A stretch of 8,516 nucleotides of DNA, taken from Verrucomicrobiales bacterium. Lineage in GTDB: Bacteria; Verrucomicrobiota; Verrucomicrobiia; Limisphaerales; SXQI01. This document shows positions 1 through 7,119 of this stretch, piece by piece. Position numbers and translations under genes: made by a program. The notes below the pieces were generated by a model. It ran no database searches. It saw only the letters and a list, made by a program, of their open reading frames with translations, and was not told the DNA's origin. Position 1 is the first letter of the stretch; each line of letters begins with the position of its first letter. The DNA lies in NCBI GenBank assembly GCA_005793025.1, contig SXQI01000278.1:1-8516 (forward strand). Reading direction: 5' to 3'.

Positions 1-344
1 ACTAAGAAACTTGCGAACGGCTGGGTTACCTTGAAGGGAGTTGATGTAAGAGTCCCCTGCCATTCATCCCCGCCGCGCTCAAAGGTGCCTACCCAATAAT
101 CTCCGGCGTGCCCGCTCTCCATGTCCGCACGACGGCTCGTGACGGTATTTCCACGCACGGGTTGTTGGTCAAAAGCTGAACCTGCAGCCTTCCAATCCTT
201 CAAACTTCCGTCCTCGAAACCGAGGTTTAGTGGCTTGCCATCCTCCCCGACCGGTGTAACTCCGGGACGATCAAGGGCTCCACACAATTGGATAGTTGTT
301 CCCAAAACGGCGCAGAACATCAGCCTCGAAGACAGTTGTTTCAT
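1..344 (-). CDS. Secreted protein, N-terminal part only; probable start of a PVC-type large protein (function uncertain)
   Basis: The frame is open from an ATG at 344-342 to the left edge, giving 114 codons with no stop, so the C-terminal part is missing. Residues 1-23 look like a Sec signal peptide: MKQLSSR, then a hydrophobic stretch LMFCAVLGTTIQL, with likely cleavage after CGA. The cysteine is not in a good lipobox. The mature start has LNLGFEDGSLKDW (39-51), then GDYWVGTFERGGDEWQGTLTS (81-101, abridged here to its pattern G-Y-W-G-E then QGTLTS) and PFKVTQPFASFL (103-114). From memory, this 'N-F-E-x-G-x-L-x-D-W ... Y-W-G ... GTLTS-x-PF-V' module occurs at the front of large secreted PVC proteins, often ones with a heme-binding CxxCH domain, and resembles a beta-sandwich. 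The heme or enzymatic part would lie outside the window, so its function is inferred weakly. It lies 40 bases downstream of the FG-GAP gene on the same strand and may be co-transcribed. No clear ribosome binding site is seen. Confidence 0.75.
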   Translation of the reverse strand, partial: MKQLSSRLMFCAVLGTTIQLCGALDRPGVTPVGEDGKPLNLGFEDGSLKDWKAAGSAFDQQPVRGNTVTSRRADMESGHAGDYWVGTFERGGDEWQGTLTSTPFKVTQPFASFL

Positions 345-384
345 AAACAAATCAGGGATTTAATCTCCCATTAAGGACGCCGTT

Positions 385-1680
385 TTATTGTGTGGAAACA
401 GGCTTTGGCTGTGCAGCCTCCCAGTCTTTTTTACTCACCTTTTTCACTTCGTGAACAAAAGCAAACGCGCCTTTTTTATTCCCAACAATCACATCCGGCC
501 ACTTATCCCCGTTCAAGTTTCCAGCCATGACTTGGGTTCCAATTCCGGAATCATTATCAATTTGGAAGGGGACAAAATCGACCGACTTATCGGCCTTGCG
601 TTCGGTTCTGAACCAGTAGAGCACCGCTGCTGCGTTGGGCTCTGCGTCACCCGAAGGGCCATGGGCCCAATAACGCTTTCCAGTGACTAAATCCTTGATT
701 CCATCTCCGTTCATATCCACCAGATCAATGGCGTGTAATTGGGAAAAGGAGACCCCGTATTTGCTGTCCTTAGGCTCTTTGTTGATAATGATGTGTTCGC
801 GGAATTTAATCTCTCCATTTTCACGGTAATTCTCAAACCAAGCTAACCCGTATCCATGGGCAGCAAGACTTGTGATCACATCGTTGTCACCGTCACCATC
901 CAAATCATAGGCAAACATCTGGGCTCCTCCGGTGCCAAAACCCCATGCGTGCTTGGTCCACACTGGATCCCCAGCTAAGGATTTGGGTTGTTCCCACCAT
1001 CCATCTTTTTCCATCACATCCGATTTCCCGTCACCATTGACATCTCCGACCCCCATCCCGTGAGTGAAACGCTGCCATGGTCCTTTCGGGGTGATCGGAT
1101 GAAATGTCCAAACCTTGCTGGGCTCCTTCCAGTCGGGCTCTGAATACCCAAAATAACCACCTGAATTGCAGACGATTTCTGGTTTTCCGTCCCCAGTAAT
1201 ATCCAAAAATGTGGGGGACTCATTGTCCGTTACTAATAAGGCAACATGCTTTTGCCAATGACCTTGACCGCCTTTCGGATTCTCAAACCAAGAAGATTCT
1301 TCCCCCGGAAAACCTAGAATGAGAATGTCATCCCAACCATCCTTATTAAAATCGTAAGAGTATGCGAAAAAGTTTTTGGAATAGCCGTGGGGATCGTAAC
1401 CGTTGATTTTTGCTACGGAACCATCCGACGCTTTTCGATCGAAAGCCTTTGCTGGAAGCGGCATGAACTCAGTGCGGTTTTTAAAATCAGGCCCTGCATA
1501 CCAAAACGGCCCCGCTGCAATATCTCGCTTACCATCCTTATTGAAATCCCCAGCAGTCGCTCCTTCGGACCAAAACTCCGAAGTCAACTGCGTCTTCTTA
1601 AAAGAATGAATGGAGTAATCTTGGGCAGCGACATTCGAGACCACGGCACAGATGGTTAAACAAACAGAGGGAACTTTCAT
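385..1680 (-). CDS. Secreted FG-GAP/VCBS repeat protein (seven-bladed propeller)
   Basis: This is a 431-residue secreted protein. The frame is open up to an ATG at 1716, but I prefer the ATG at 1680 because it puts a normal Sec signal peptide at the very N terminus: MKVPSVCLTICAVVSNVAA, cleavage before QDYS. The mature part contains seven copies of a calcium-binding-like D-x-[ND]-x-D-G-x-x-D loop: residues 45-53, 110-118, 160-168, 213-221, 259-267, 322-330 and 388-396. The third has E and the last is degenerate (NLNGDKWPD). Loops are followed by hydrophobic strand segments such as DILILG and DLVTG, and blades often end in WFEN or YWF. In FG-GAP/VCBS families this pattern makes an integrin-like beta-propeller that binds calcium and commonly serves as a binding or scaffold module. 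No catalytic domain is visible. Its position between the DUF1501 group and the truncated secreted gene suggests an extracellular or periplasmic partner. The ligand is unknown. Confidence 0.9.
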   Translation of the reverse strand: MKVPSVCLTICAVVSNVAAQDYSIHSFKKTQLTSEFWSEGATAGDFNKDGKRDIAAGPFWYAGPDFKNRTEFMPLPAKAFDRKASDGSVAKINGYDPHGYSKNFFAYSYDFNKDGWDDILILGFPGEESSWFENPKGGQGHWQKHVALLVTDNESPTFLDITGDGKPEIVCNSGGYFGYSEPDWKEPSKVWTFHPITPKGPWQRFTHGMGVGDVNGDGKSDVMEKDGWWEQPKSLAGDPVWTKHAWGFGTGGAQMFAYDLDGDGDNDVITSLAAHGYGLAWFENYRENGEIKFREHIIINKEPKDSKYGVSFSQLHAIDLVDMNGDGIKDLVTGKRYWAHGPSGDAEPNAAAVLYWFRTERKADKSVDFVPFQIDNDSGIGTQVMAGNLNGDKWPDVIVGNKKGAFAFVHEVKKVSKKDWEAAQPKPVSTQ

Positions 1681-1718
1681 ATGGATAAATGTGTGAGAGA
1701 ACCACGTTTCAGACAATC

Positions 1719-1761
1719 AAAAATTACACCCGATCCTCTGCCAACAGTCGTAAAAATCGGG
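1719..1761 (-). terminator. Weak hairpin plus T-run between prepilin-like and FG-GAP genes
   Basis: Read on the minus strand, CCCGAT (1761-1756) can pair with ATCGGG (1734-1729) across a 21-base loop, which itself holds a small CTG-TTGG-CAG hairpin. Five bases later there is a TTTTT run (1723-1719). The outer stem is only 6 bp and the loop is long, so this is at best a partial terminator or attenuator. It sits in the 92-base gap (1681-1772), the longest intergenic stretch in the window. That gap otherwise shows no convincing promoter. Confidence 0.25.
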
Positions 1762-1772
1762 CCACAACTATT

Positions 1773-2579
1773 CTAGTTTCGTTTCGAACTAGTGTGATAA
1801 ATCAACCATTGGAAGTCCGTCGCTGGTGAGGCGGGAAAAGTTCCTCCAACCCCTCCTTTGACCGGCGGACGCACCGTCCCTTTTTCACCTGTGACGACCC
1901 ATCTGTGAATTGCAGAATGGCCGTCAGCATAGGAGAGATTAGCAGCCCCTTGATGAAAAGAGCCCGGCACGTTGCCCCAAGAAACCGTACTCAGAGTGTT
2001 TACAAAGAACCCGTCGTTAATGGTATCGGGGTGTTCGTCGATAAACACAAATCGCTCAGTGGGAAGGTCTAAGTCACCGGGTTTGAGGTATTGACGGTAC
2101 TCGGGATTAAATCGATTCGAAAGAACCCCCGTGTCACCGATCATGGCATTCATCGCCATGCTGCGAATTCTTGAACCGTTCTCCGCCATCGAGCGATCCG
2201 CAGGGCATTTGAAAATGCCTATGTTTTTACTGGTATAATGGGCGATCTTATTCTCCTTCAAATAATTAACATTCGTATTATCATCGGAGTTCCCCCAATC
2301 CTGCACATTGTTGACCCAATTCTGTCTTTTGTCCCGGGTTTCATCCCTTCCATGGTTGTTAATGAATCGTTCGTGGTCGTCAGTATAAAGAATCCAAGCG
2401 AAGTTGAGTTGTTTCTGATTGTTGAGGCAAACGATGCTGAGAGCTTTCCCTTTCGATTTGCTGAGTGCCGGAAGCAGCATGCTTGCGAGAATTGAAATGA
2501 TCGAGATCACCACAAGCAACTCGATCAATGTGAATGCAGCGAGGATTTTTCGGTGAGGGTGTGGGTGGCAATAACGCAT
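1773..2579 (-). CDS. Prepilin-like DUF1559/H-X9-DG-type protein (left copy)
   Basis: This 268-residue protein begins with a type IV prepilin/pseudopilin leader. A short basic leader (MRYCHPHPHRKILAA) is followed by FTLIELLVVISIISILASMLLP, with expected prepilin-peptidase cleavage at A15|F16 and the conserved glutamate at E20. The hydrophobic helix would anchor it in the inner membrane or pack it in a pseudopilus. The rest is a globular domain with features of the large PVC DUF1559-like group: CLNNQKQL (51-58), FKCPAD (123-128), a DEHPDTINDG segment (181-190) and the C-terminal signature GSFHQGAANLSYADGHSAIHRW, in which H209 lies nine residues before D219-G220. These proteins are very numerous in Planctomycetes and Verrucomicrobiota, and their individual roles are mostly unknown. 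They resemble type II secretion pseudopilins but usually lie away from secretion genes, as here. The start lies 19 bases after the DUF1501 stop and has a GGAG ahead of it, so it is probably the third gene of the same transcript. Confidence 0.93.
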   Translation of the reverse strand: MRYCHPHPHRKILAAFTLIELLVVISIISILASMLLPALSKSKGKALSIVCLNNQKQLNFAWILYTDDHERFINNHGRDETRDKRQNWVNNVQDWGNSDDNTNVNYLKENKIAHYTSKNIGIFKCPADRSMAENGSRIRSMAMNAMIGDTGVLSNRFNPEYRQYLKPGDLDLPTERFVFIDEHPDTINDGFFVNTLSTVSWGNVPGSFHQGAANLSYADGHSAIHRWVVTGEKGTVRPPVKGGVGGTFPASPATDFQWLIYHTSSKRN

Positions 2580-2589
2580 AGATTAATTG

Positions 2590-2593
2590 CTCC
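2590..2593 (-). promoter_or_regulatory. Shine-Dalgarno-like GGAG for the left prepilin-like gene
   Basis: GGAG on the minus strand, 10 bases before the ATG at 2579, in the context TTTGGAGCAATTAATCT. The spacing is slightly long. It supports the chosen start and is one of few recognisable ribosome binding sites in the window. Confidence 0.45.
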
Positions 2594-2598
2594 AAATC

Positions 2599-4086
2599 CT
2601 AACTTTTGAGCTGTGAGATTACTTTCCCAGCAACATCGGTCAGGCGAAATTCACGGCCCTGATAGCGATAGGTGAGTTTCTCGTGGTTCAGACCGAAAAG
2701 ATGGAGAATCGTCGCGTGGAAATCGTTGACGTGAACGGGATCCTTCACAACATTCCAACCAAGTTCATCGGTTTCTCCGATGATTTGCCCCCCTTTGACG
2801 CCACCTCCAGCCATCCATGTAGTGAATGCCGAGGGATGATGATCACGGCCGGTGACCTTCTCGAAACCCCGCCGGTTCTCGCCCAAAGGGGTTCGGCCAA
2901 ATTCAGTCCCCCAAACTACGAGAGTCGAATCGAGGAGACCGCGTTGTTTGAGATCTTTCAGCAGAGCGGCCAAAGGTTGATCCACCACGCGGCAGTTGAA
3001 CAGCAGGTCGTTGCCAAGGTCATTATGGTGATCCCAAGACGCATGGTGAATGCTGACAAAACGGACACCGCGTTCGATCATTCGCCGCGCAAGCAGGCAG
3101 TTCGTTCCAAAGGTTTTGAATGTCTGAACTCCCCCACCGCGCTGCGTGGTCATCCCTCCCCCATCCCGATTCACTCCGTAGGCCTCGAGTGTCGCGGCCG
3201 TTTCGCCGGACAGATCGATCAATTCAGGTGCTGCGGTCTGCATGCGACCAGCCAATTCGTAAGATTCGATCCGAGCAGAAATCTCAGGATCCCCCACAGC
3301 CTTTTGGTGAAGCCGATTGAGATCATGCAAGGTGTCCAAACCGTAATGTCGCATTTCAGGCGTTAGTCCCCGAGGCGTCGCTAAATCTTGGACGGCTTCA
3401 CCCTCGCTCCGAAACGTTACTCCTTGATAATTAGAAGGAAGAAAACCGCTTGAAAACAGCGTGTTCCCTCCACTCGGGGAACGGCCCGCTGTGAGCACCA
3501 CGTAGCCGGGCAAGTTTTGTGAAGGGCTACCCAGCGCATAATTCACCCAAGACCCAACACTTGGTCGGCCGTGCCTTGAAAAACCCGTGTACATCAAGAG
3601 TTCGCCAGGATGATGGTTGAACGCCTCCGTGTGCATTGATCGAATGACCGCCAAATCATCAGCGCAGGTGCTTAGGTTTGGAAGCAATTCTGAAAACTCG
3701 ATGCCGCTCTTTCCTGCTGGCTTGAATGTATACGGGCTCCCGAGGAGGACTGCGGTGTCTTTTTGAAGAAACGCAAAACGCACGTTTTTCGTGAGCGACT
3801 CTGGCATCTTTTGGCCGTTGAGCTCCCTCAGTTTTGGCTTTGGATCAAACAGATCCAATTGACTCGTGCCGCCCTCCATGTAGATGAAAATGCACTGTTT
3901 TGCTTTTGGTGCGAAATGCGGTGCTCGAGGAGCAAGAGGGTTTAGGGATACAGCCTCGGTTGCCAGCAGTTTGTCGCCTTGGAACAAAGAGGCAAGGGCG
4001 AGTCCCCCTATCCCGCTTGCGGAGGAAGTTAAAAAATCGCGCCGAGTCAATTGGGCGGCGTGGTTAAACCAATGGGGTGCAGTCAT
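2599..4086 (-). CDS. DUF1501 family protein with Tat signal (sulfatase-like fold)
   Basis: This 495-residue exported protein fits the full-length DUF1501 family. The twin-arginine motif TRRDFLTSS (14-22) is followed by a mild hydrophobic stretch (GIGGLALASLF), so it should be exported folded by the Tat pathway. Family landmarks in order are CIFIYMEGGTSQLDLFDPKP (65-84), NHHPGE (157-162), a GRPSVGSWVNYALGS block (173-187), RFVSIHHASWDHHNDL (342-357), LVVWGTEFGRTP (389-400), GRDHHPSAFTTWMAGGGVKGG (413-433; key residues D415, H416, H417) and a C-terminal VNDFHATILHLFGL (453-466). DUF1501 belongs to the alkaline phosphatase/sulfatase-like superfamily, and the many Asp/His clusters look like metal ligands. 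No activity is firmly established for the family, and the usual sulfatase C-x-P-S-R formylglycine motif is absent. Its ATG overlaps the stop of the upstream DUF1549/DUF1553 gene (ATGA), the usual pairing in PVC genomes and a sign of translational coupling. No Shine-Dalgarno sequence is visible before this start. Confidence 0.95.
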   Translation of the reverse strand: MTAPHWFNHAAQLTRRDFLTSSASGIGGLALASLFQGDKLLATEAVSLNPLAPRAPHFAPKAKQCIFIYMEGGTSQLDLFDPKPKLRELNGQKMPESLTKNVRFAFLQKDTAVLLGSPYTFKPAGKSGIEFSELLPNLSTCADDLAVIRSMHTEAFNHHPGELLMYTGFSRHGRPSVGSWVNYALGSPSQNLPGYVVLTAGRSPSGGNTLFSSGFLPSNYQGVTFRSEGEAVQDLATPRGLTPEMRHYGLDTLHDLNRLHQKAVGDPEISARIESYELAGRMQTAAPELIDLSGETAATLEAYGVNRDGGGMTTQRGGGVQTFKTFGTNCLLARRMIERGVRFVSIHHASWDHHNDLGNDLLFNCRVVDQPLAALLKDLKQRGLLDSTLVVWGTEFGRTPLGENRRGFEKVTGRDHHPSAFTTWMAGGGVKGGQIIGETDELGWNVVKDPVHVNDFHATILHLFGLNHEKLTYRYQGREFRLTDVAGKVISQLKS

Positions 4087-6335
4087 TCGCGCGTGGTGAA
4101 CTCGTCTAGGTTTAGGACTAATTGAGCTAGTGCTGCATCCGGATGAAGGATTGGGCCGGGAGAGGTGGTTTTTTCAGAAAGCTCTGATTGGTGCTGGTAA
4201 AAAGATTGAAGACGTTTGAGTTCAGTTCCGGTGGGTTCGCGGTTGAGGCAAATGGCGAAGGCGAGTTTGATTTTTTCTCGCGGAGTGTCGGCTCCAAGCC
4301 GAAGTCTCGCCGCTAAGTGACGGCCAGATTCTTGGAACAAATTGTTATTCAGCCGAGCAAGTGACTGGAGGGGATTGTTAGATCGAGTTCGCCGGGTGCA
4401 GATAATATTAGGGTCAGGAGCATCAAAGGTGACCGCGAGTGGATACGGGATGGTGCGCTGGGATTGGATGTAGAGCCCCCGACGATATCGATCGAATCCT
4501 TTGGTTTCAGGCCAAGTCACCGAGCTTATATACTCATAACCAATTTTGTATAAATCTGGGGGGAACGCAGGACGAATGCTGGTCCCTCCAATAGAATCAT
4601 CCAACAGACCCGACGTCTGTAGGTAGATATCGCGGACAATTTCTGATTCCACTGGAAGACGACTCTGGCGTGAGAGCAACCGGTTGGTGGGATCCAACCG
4701 CAGTGACCGAGGCTGGTTCCGGGACGTTTGACGATAGGTTGCTGAAGTCACAATGAGTTTAATCAATTGTTTGCGGCTCCATCCTCGTTGCTCAAATTCC
4801 ACCGCCAACCAATCGAGCAACTCTGGATGGGTCGGGGGTTCTCCTTGGGTCCCGAAATCTTCCTCCGAAGGAACCAAACCACGTCCAAACAAATGCTTCC
4901 AAAAATGATTCACGGCAACTCGACTCGTCAGCGGATGCCCCGGAGTAACTAACCATTCGGCGAGATCAAGTCGGTCAGCACGCGATTGTCGCGATCGCAA
5001 GGGTGGCAACACCCTAGGGGTGTTGGGTTGGACTTCAGCTCCCGGTCTCAGGAAATCGCCACGCACGTGAATGCGGGTGGTAGGCGCGTTCGTCCGCGCC
5101 TTGAATGTCATCGCCACACGTTTAGCTTCGGGTGCCCACCTCGCGGGTAGTACATCGGTTTCAACCTCATCGACCCCATCGAAGAACGCATAAACCTCAT
5201 AAAATTCGCGCTGAGAGAGGGGATCATACTTGTGAGTGTGGCATTCTGCGCACGCCAAAGTAAGTCCCATCCAAGCGGTGGCTGTGGTGCTGACTCGATC
5301 GACTTTTGCTTTGACGCGAAACTCCTCCGGATCAGTCCCATCCTCTCGATTAGCCAGCGTGTTACGATGAAATCCAGCCGCAATCAATTGCTCATCCGTT
5401 GGACTAGGCCTCACATCCCCTGCAAGTTGGTCGATCGTGAACTCGTTGAAAGGTTGGTCCTGATTAACCGAATTGATGACCCAAGTGCGAAAAAGATGGG
5501 ACCATGGTCGCGGAATATCGATCTGGTAACCGTCGCTATCCGCGTAGCGAGCAAGATCCAACCAATGCCGAGCCCAACGCTCCCCGAAATGAGGGGACGC
5601 AAGCAATCGATCCACCACCCGATCATAAGCATCGGTTCGTACGTCTTGGAGAAATGCGCTAGTCTCCTCTTGAGTTGGGAGCAACCCTGTAAGATCGAGT
5701 GACAGCCGACGAATCAATGTCGAACGGTCGGCTTCGGCTGAGATCGAAAGTTTTTCTTTAGCCAATCTTTCATGAATGAATCGATCCACCGGATGCGAAA
5801 AACCGGTAAAGCGAACAGGCAACACCTGCTTAGGTCGAACGAACGCCCAGTGTTCGTTGGTCTTGGCAGCAACGGCTGCCTTCGGTTGAGCCCAAGGCAC
5901 CTTCGCATCAATCCAACGACGCAACGCTTCGATTTGTGATCCAGACAGTCGCTCCCCTTTGGGTGGCATGACCTTGTCAGGATCCACACTCGAGACGTGA
6001 CTGATTAACAAACTTCCAGCACCATTCCCGGGTAGGATCACGGGTCCCGTGTCTCCACCCTCCAGCGCGGAGGTTCGATTATCCAACCGTAGGCCACCTT
6101 TTTGTTTCTCTTCGCCGTGACATTTCCAACAGTGCTCTTGTAAAATCGGTTGAATGTCCCGCGTATACTCAACGTCTAATGGTTGTTCAGCACCGTTGGT
6201 GAAATCGCCCAACAGTCGAATCGCCGTGAGCACGCAAAGTGAGCGTACGAGGCGTCGATGAAGGTTGGTTAGGTTCCAAGATTTCACAAATTCCATGCTG
6301 ACTATGCCGTTGGACGCTCGATCCGTCCGCCGCAT
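4083..6335 (-). CDS. PSCyt1-DUF1549-DUF1553 (PSD1) cytochrome-type protein
   Basis: This 750-residue multidomain protein has three parts in order. The first is a cytochrome c-like PSCyt1 domain (about 57-145) with heme-binding CWKCH (69-73), GLRLD (81-85) and a possible axial Met in DKVMPPKGE (M123). The second is DUF1549 (about 180-388), with LDLTGLLPT (213-221), HFGERWARHWLDLARYADSDG (249-269) and a second CxxCH, CAECHTHKYDPLSQ (362-375). The third is DUF1553 (about 455-715), with LAEWLVTPGHPLTSRVAVN (458-476), WKHLFGRGLV (479-488) and SNNPLQSLARLNN (652-664). The family is nearly confined to PVC bacteria and is thought to be an exported c-type cytochrome partnered by DUF1501; its reaction is not established. 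The stretch between DUF1549 and DUF1553 is short (about 389-454), so this is a compact member without inserted lectin-like or PA14-like domains. The start is uncertain: ATG at 6335 or at 6296 (MEFVKSW). Both leave a poor signal peptide with an arginine inside the hydrophobic core (SLCVLTAIRLLG). Confidence 0.95.
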   Translation of the reverse strand: MRRTDRASNGIVSMEFVKSWNLTNLHRRLVRSLCVLTAIRLLGDFTNGAEQPLDVEYTRDIQPILQEHCWKCHGEEKQKGGLRLDNRTSALEGGDTGPVILPGNGAGSLLISHVSSVDPDKVMPPKGERLSGSQIEALRRWIDAKVPWAQPKAAVAAKTNEHWAFVRPKQVLPVRFTGFSHPVDRFIHERLAKEKLSISAEADRSTLIRRLSLDLTGLLPTQEETSAFLQDVRTDAYDRVVDRLLASPHFGERWARHWLDLARYADSDGYQIDIPRPWSHLFRTWVINSVNQDQPFNEFTIDQLAGDVRPSPTDEQLIAAGFHRNTLANREDGTDPEEFRVKAKVDRVSTTATAWMGLTLACAECHTHKYDPLSQREFYEVYAFFDGVDEVETDVLPARWAPEAKRVAMTFKARTNAPTTRIHVRGDFLRPGAEVQPNTPRVLPPLRSRQSRADRLDLAEWLVTPGHPLTSRVAVNHFWKHLFGRGLVPSEEDFGTQGEPPTHPELLDWLAVEFEQRGWSRKQLIKLIVTSATYRQTSRNQPRSLRLDPTNRLLSRQSRLPVESEIVRDIYLQTSGLLDDSIGGTSIRPAFPPDLYKIGYEYISSVTWPETKGFDRYRRGLYIQSQRTIPYPLAVTFDAPDPNIICTRRTRSNNPLQSLARLNNNLFQESGRHLAARLRLGADTPREKIKLAFAICLNREPTGTELKRLQSFYQHQSELSEKTTSPGPILHPDAALAQLVLNLDEFTTRE

Positions 6336-6352
6336 TTAAGAAACTTTTGAGT
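6297..6352. promoter_or_regulatory. Divergent start region between the two gene arms
   Basis: The minus-strand DUF1549/DUF1553 gene and the plus-strand prepilin-like gene are read away from each other from here. The gap is 17 bases with the upstream cytochrome-gene start (6335) and 56 bases with the internal start (6296). I found no good -35/-10 pair on either strand. TTGGAC at 6311-6316 is followed at the right distance only by a poor -10 (CATTTA). At least one promoter must therefore overlap coding sequence. This is inferred from layout, not from a recognised motif. Confidence 0.35.
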
Positions 6353-7117
6353 ATGTATCTCAGCAGAACCCTAAGTATCGCGGAGGTAAAAGCTCGGTCA
6401 CGGGCATTTACACTCATCGAATTGCTTGTTGTTATTGCGATCATCGCGATTTTAGCGGGGATGCTTCTGCCTTCACTCGCAGCTGCAAAAGAAACTGCAC
6501 GCCGAATTTCGTGTGTGAATAGCCTGCGTCAGCTAGGGCTTGCCCACTCAATGTATGCCGATGATCACGGGGGCTATTTTATCCCGCGATCGTTCAACCC
6601 GGGTTGGCCCAGCCGGCTCAGCAACACCTACCAAAACGCTCAAATTTTGCGTTGCCCGAGCGACTCCATCAAACCTGCAACTTATAGCACGAATTCTCAG
6701 ACCTTTTCCCATGATGCCGCACCCCGTAGTTATATCCTCAATGCGTGGAATGATTATTTTAAGGCGAACCTTTCAGATGCCGATTTCAATGGTTACATGG
6801 GGGCAGATGGGCTTCACGTCATGAATGAAAATGTGGTCCGGATTCCGACAGACACGATCATTCTAGGCGAAAAAGTGACCACATCGGGTCAATTCTACAT
6901 GGACTTCATGCAAGGCGTCGCCGGAAACGATGTGGAGGAGGTGGAACAATCACGCCATGGGTCGAAAGGTGGGAATAGCACCCGAAGTGGCGGGTCGAAT
7001 TTTGCGTTCGCGGACGGTTCCGCTCGTTACCTCCGTTTTGGTCAATCCATCGTGCCAGTCAACATGTGGGCGGTTACTCAGGCGTGGCGGACCAATGGCA
7101 GTGCCATCAAGTTTTAA
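6353..7117 (+). CDS. Prepilin-like DUF1559/H-X9-DG-type protein (right copy)
   Basis: This is a 254-residue protein from the ATG at 6353; a TTG two codons earlier (6347) is possible but less likely. The leader MYLSRTLSIAEVKARSRA is followed by FTLIELLVVIAIIAILAGML. Prepilin cleavage is expected at A18|F19, with the conserved glutamate at E23, giving an inner-membrane or pseudopilus anchor. Further landmarks are SCVNSLRQLGLAHSMYADDHGG (53-74; key residues C54, L58, Y68, D70-D71), ILRCPSD (98-104) and SNFAFADGSARYLRFGQS (215-232), then PVNMWAVTQAWR near the C terminus. The histidine of RHGSKGG (H202) lies farther from the DG pair than in the left copy because of an inserted glycine/serine-rich segment. 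It belongs to the same broad family as the left copy but to a different subtype, since identity is concentrated in the N-terminal helix. It is probably the first gene of the right arm; the oxidoreductase gene follows after 57 bases. Its role is unknown. Confidence 0.93.
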   Translation: MYLSRTLSIAEVKARSRAFTLIELLVVIAIIAILAGMLLPSLAAAKETARRISCVNSLRQLGLAHSMYADDHGGYFIPRSFNPGWPSRLSNTYQNAQILRCPSDSIKPATYSTNSQTFSHDAAPRSYILNAWNDYFKANLSDADFNGYMGADGLHVMNENVVRIPTDTIILGEKVTTSGQFYMDFMQGVAGNDVEEVEQSRHGSKGGNSTRSGGSNFAFADGSARYLRFGQSIVPVNMWAVTQAWRTNGSAIKF

Positions 7118-7119
7118 CC

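Noticed and set aside
121..363. An 80-codon open frame on the plus strand
   Set aside because: It is opposite the edge gene, which has a convincing signal peptide and a domain-like sequence; the plus frame has neither.
355..369. GGGA/TCCC inverted repeat between the FG-GAP gene and the edge gene
   Set aside because: The stem is only 4 bp and has no T-run after it, too weak to call a terminator.
1681..1716. A 12-codon N-terminal extension of the FG-GAP protein (ATG at 1716)
   Set aside because: It would bury the signal peptide behind MSETWFSHTFIH; the ATG at 1680 gives a normal Sec signal.
1700..1750. TTGGCA on the minus strand as a -35 element for the FG-GAP gene
   Set aside because: No acceptable -10 hexamer lies 16-18 bases downstream; the nearby TAATTT is only 12 bases away.
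2683..3366. A 227-codon open frame on the plus strand
   Set aside because: It lies wholly opposite the well-supported DUF1501 gene, has no signal peptide or recognisable domain, and its composition looks like an antisense reading.
5232..5702. A 156-codon open frame on the plus strand
   Set aside because: It lies antisense to the conserved DUF1549 domain, and no family pattern is visible in its translation.
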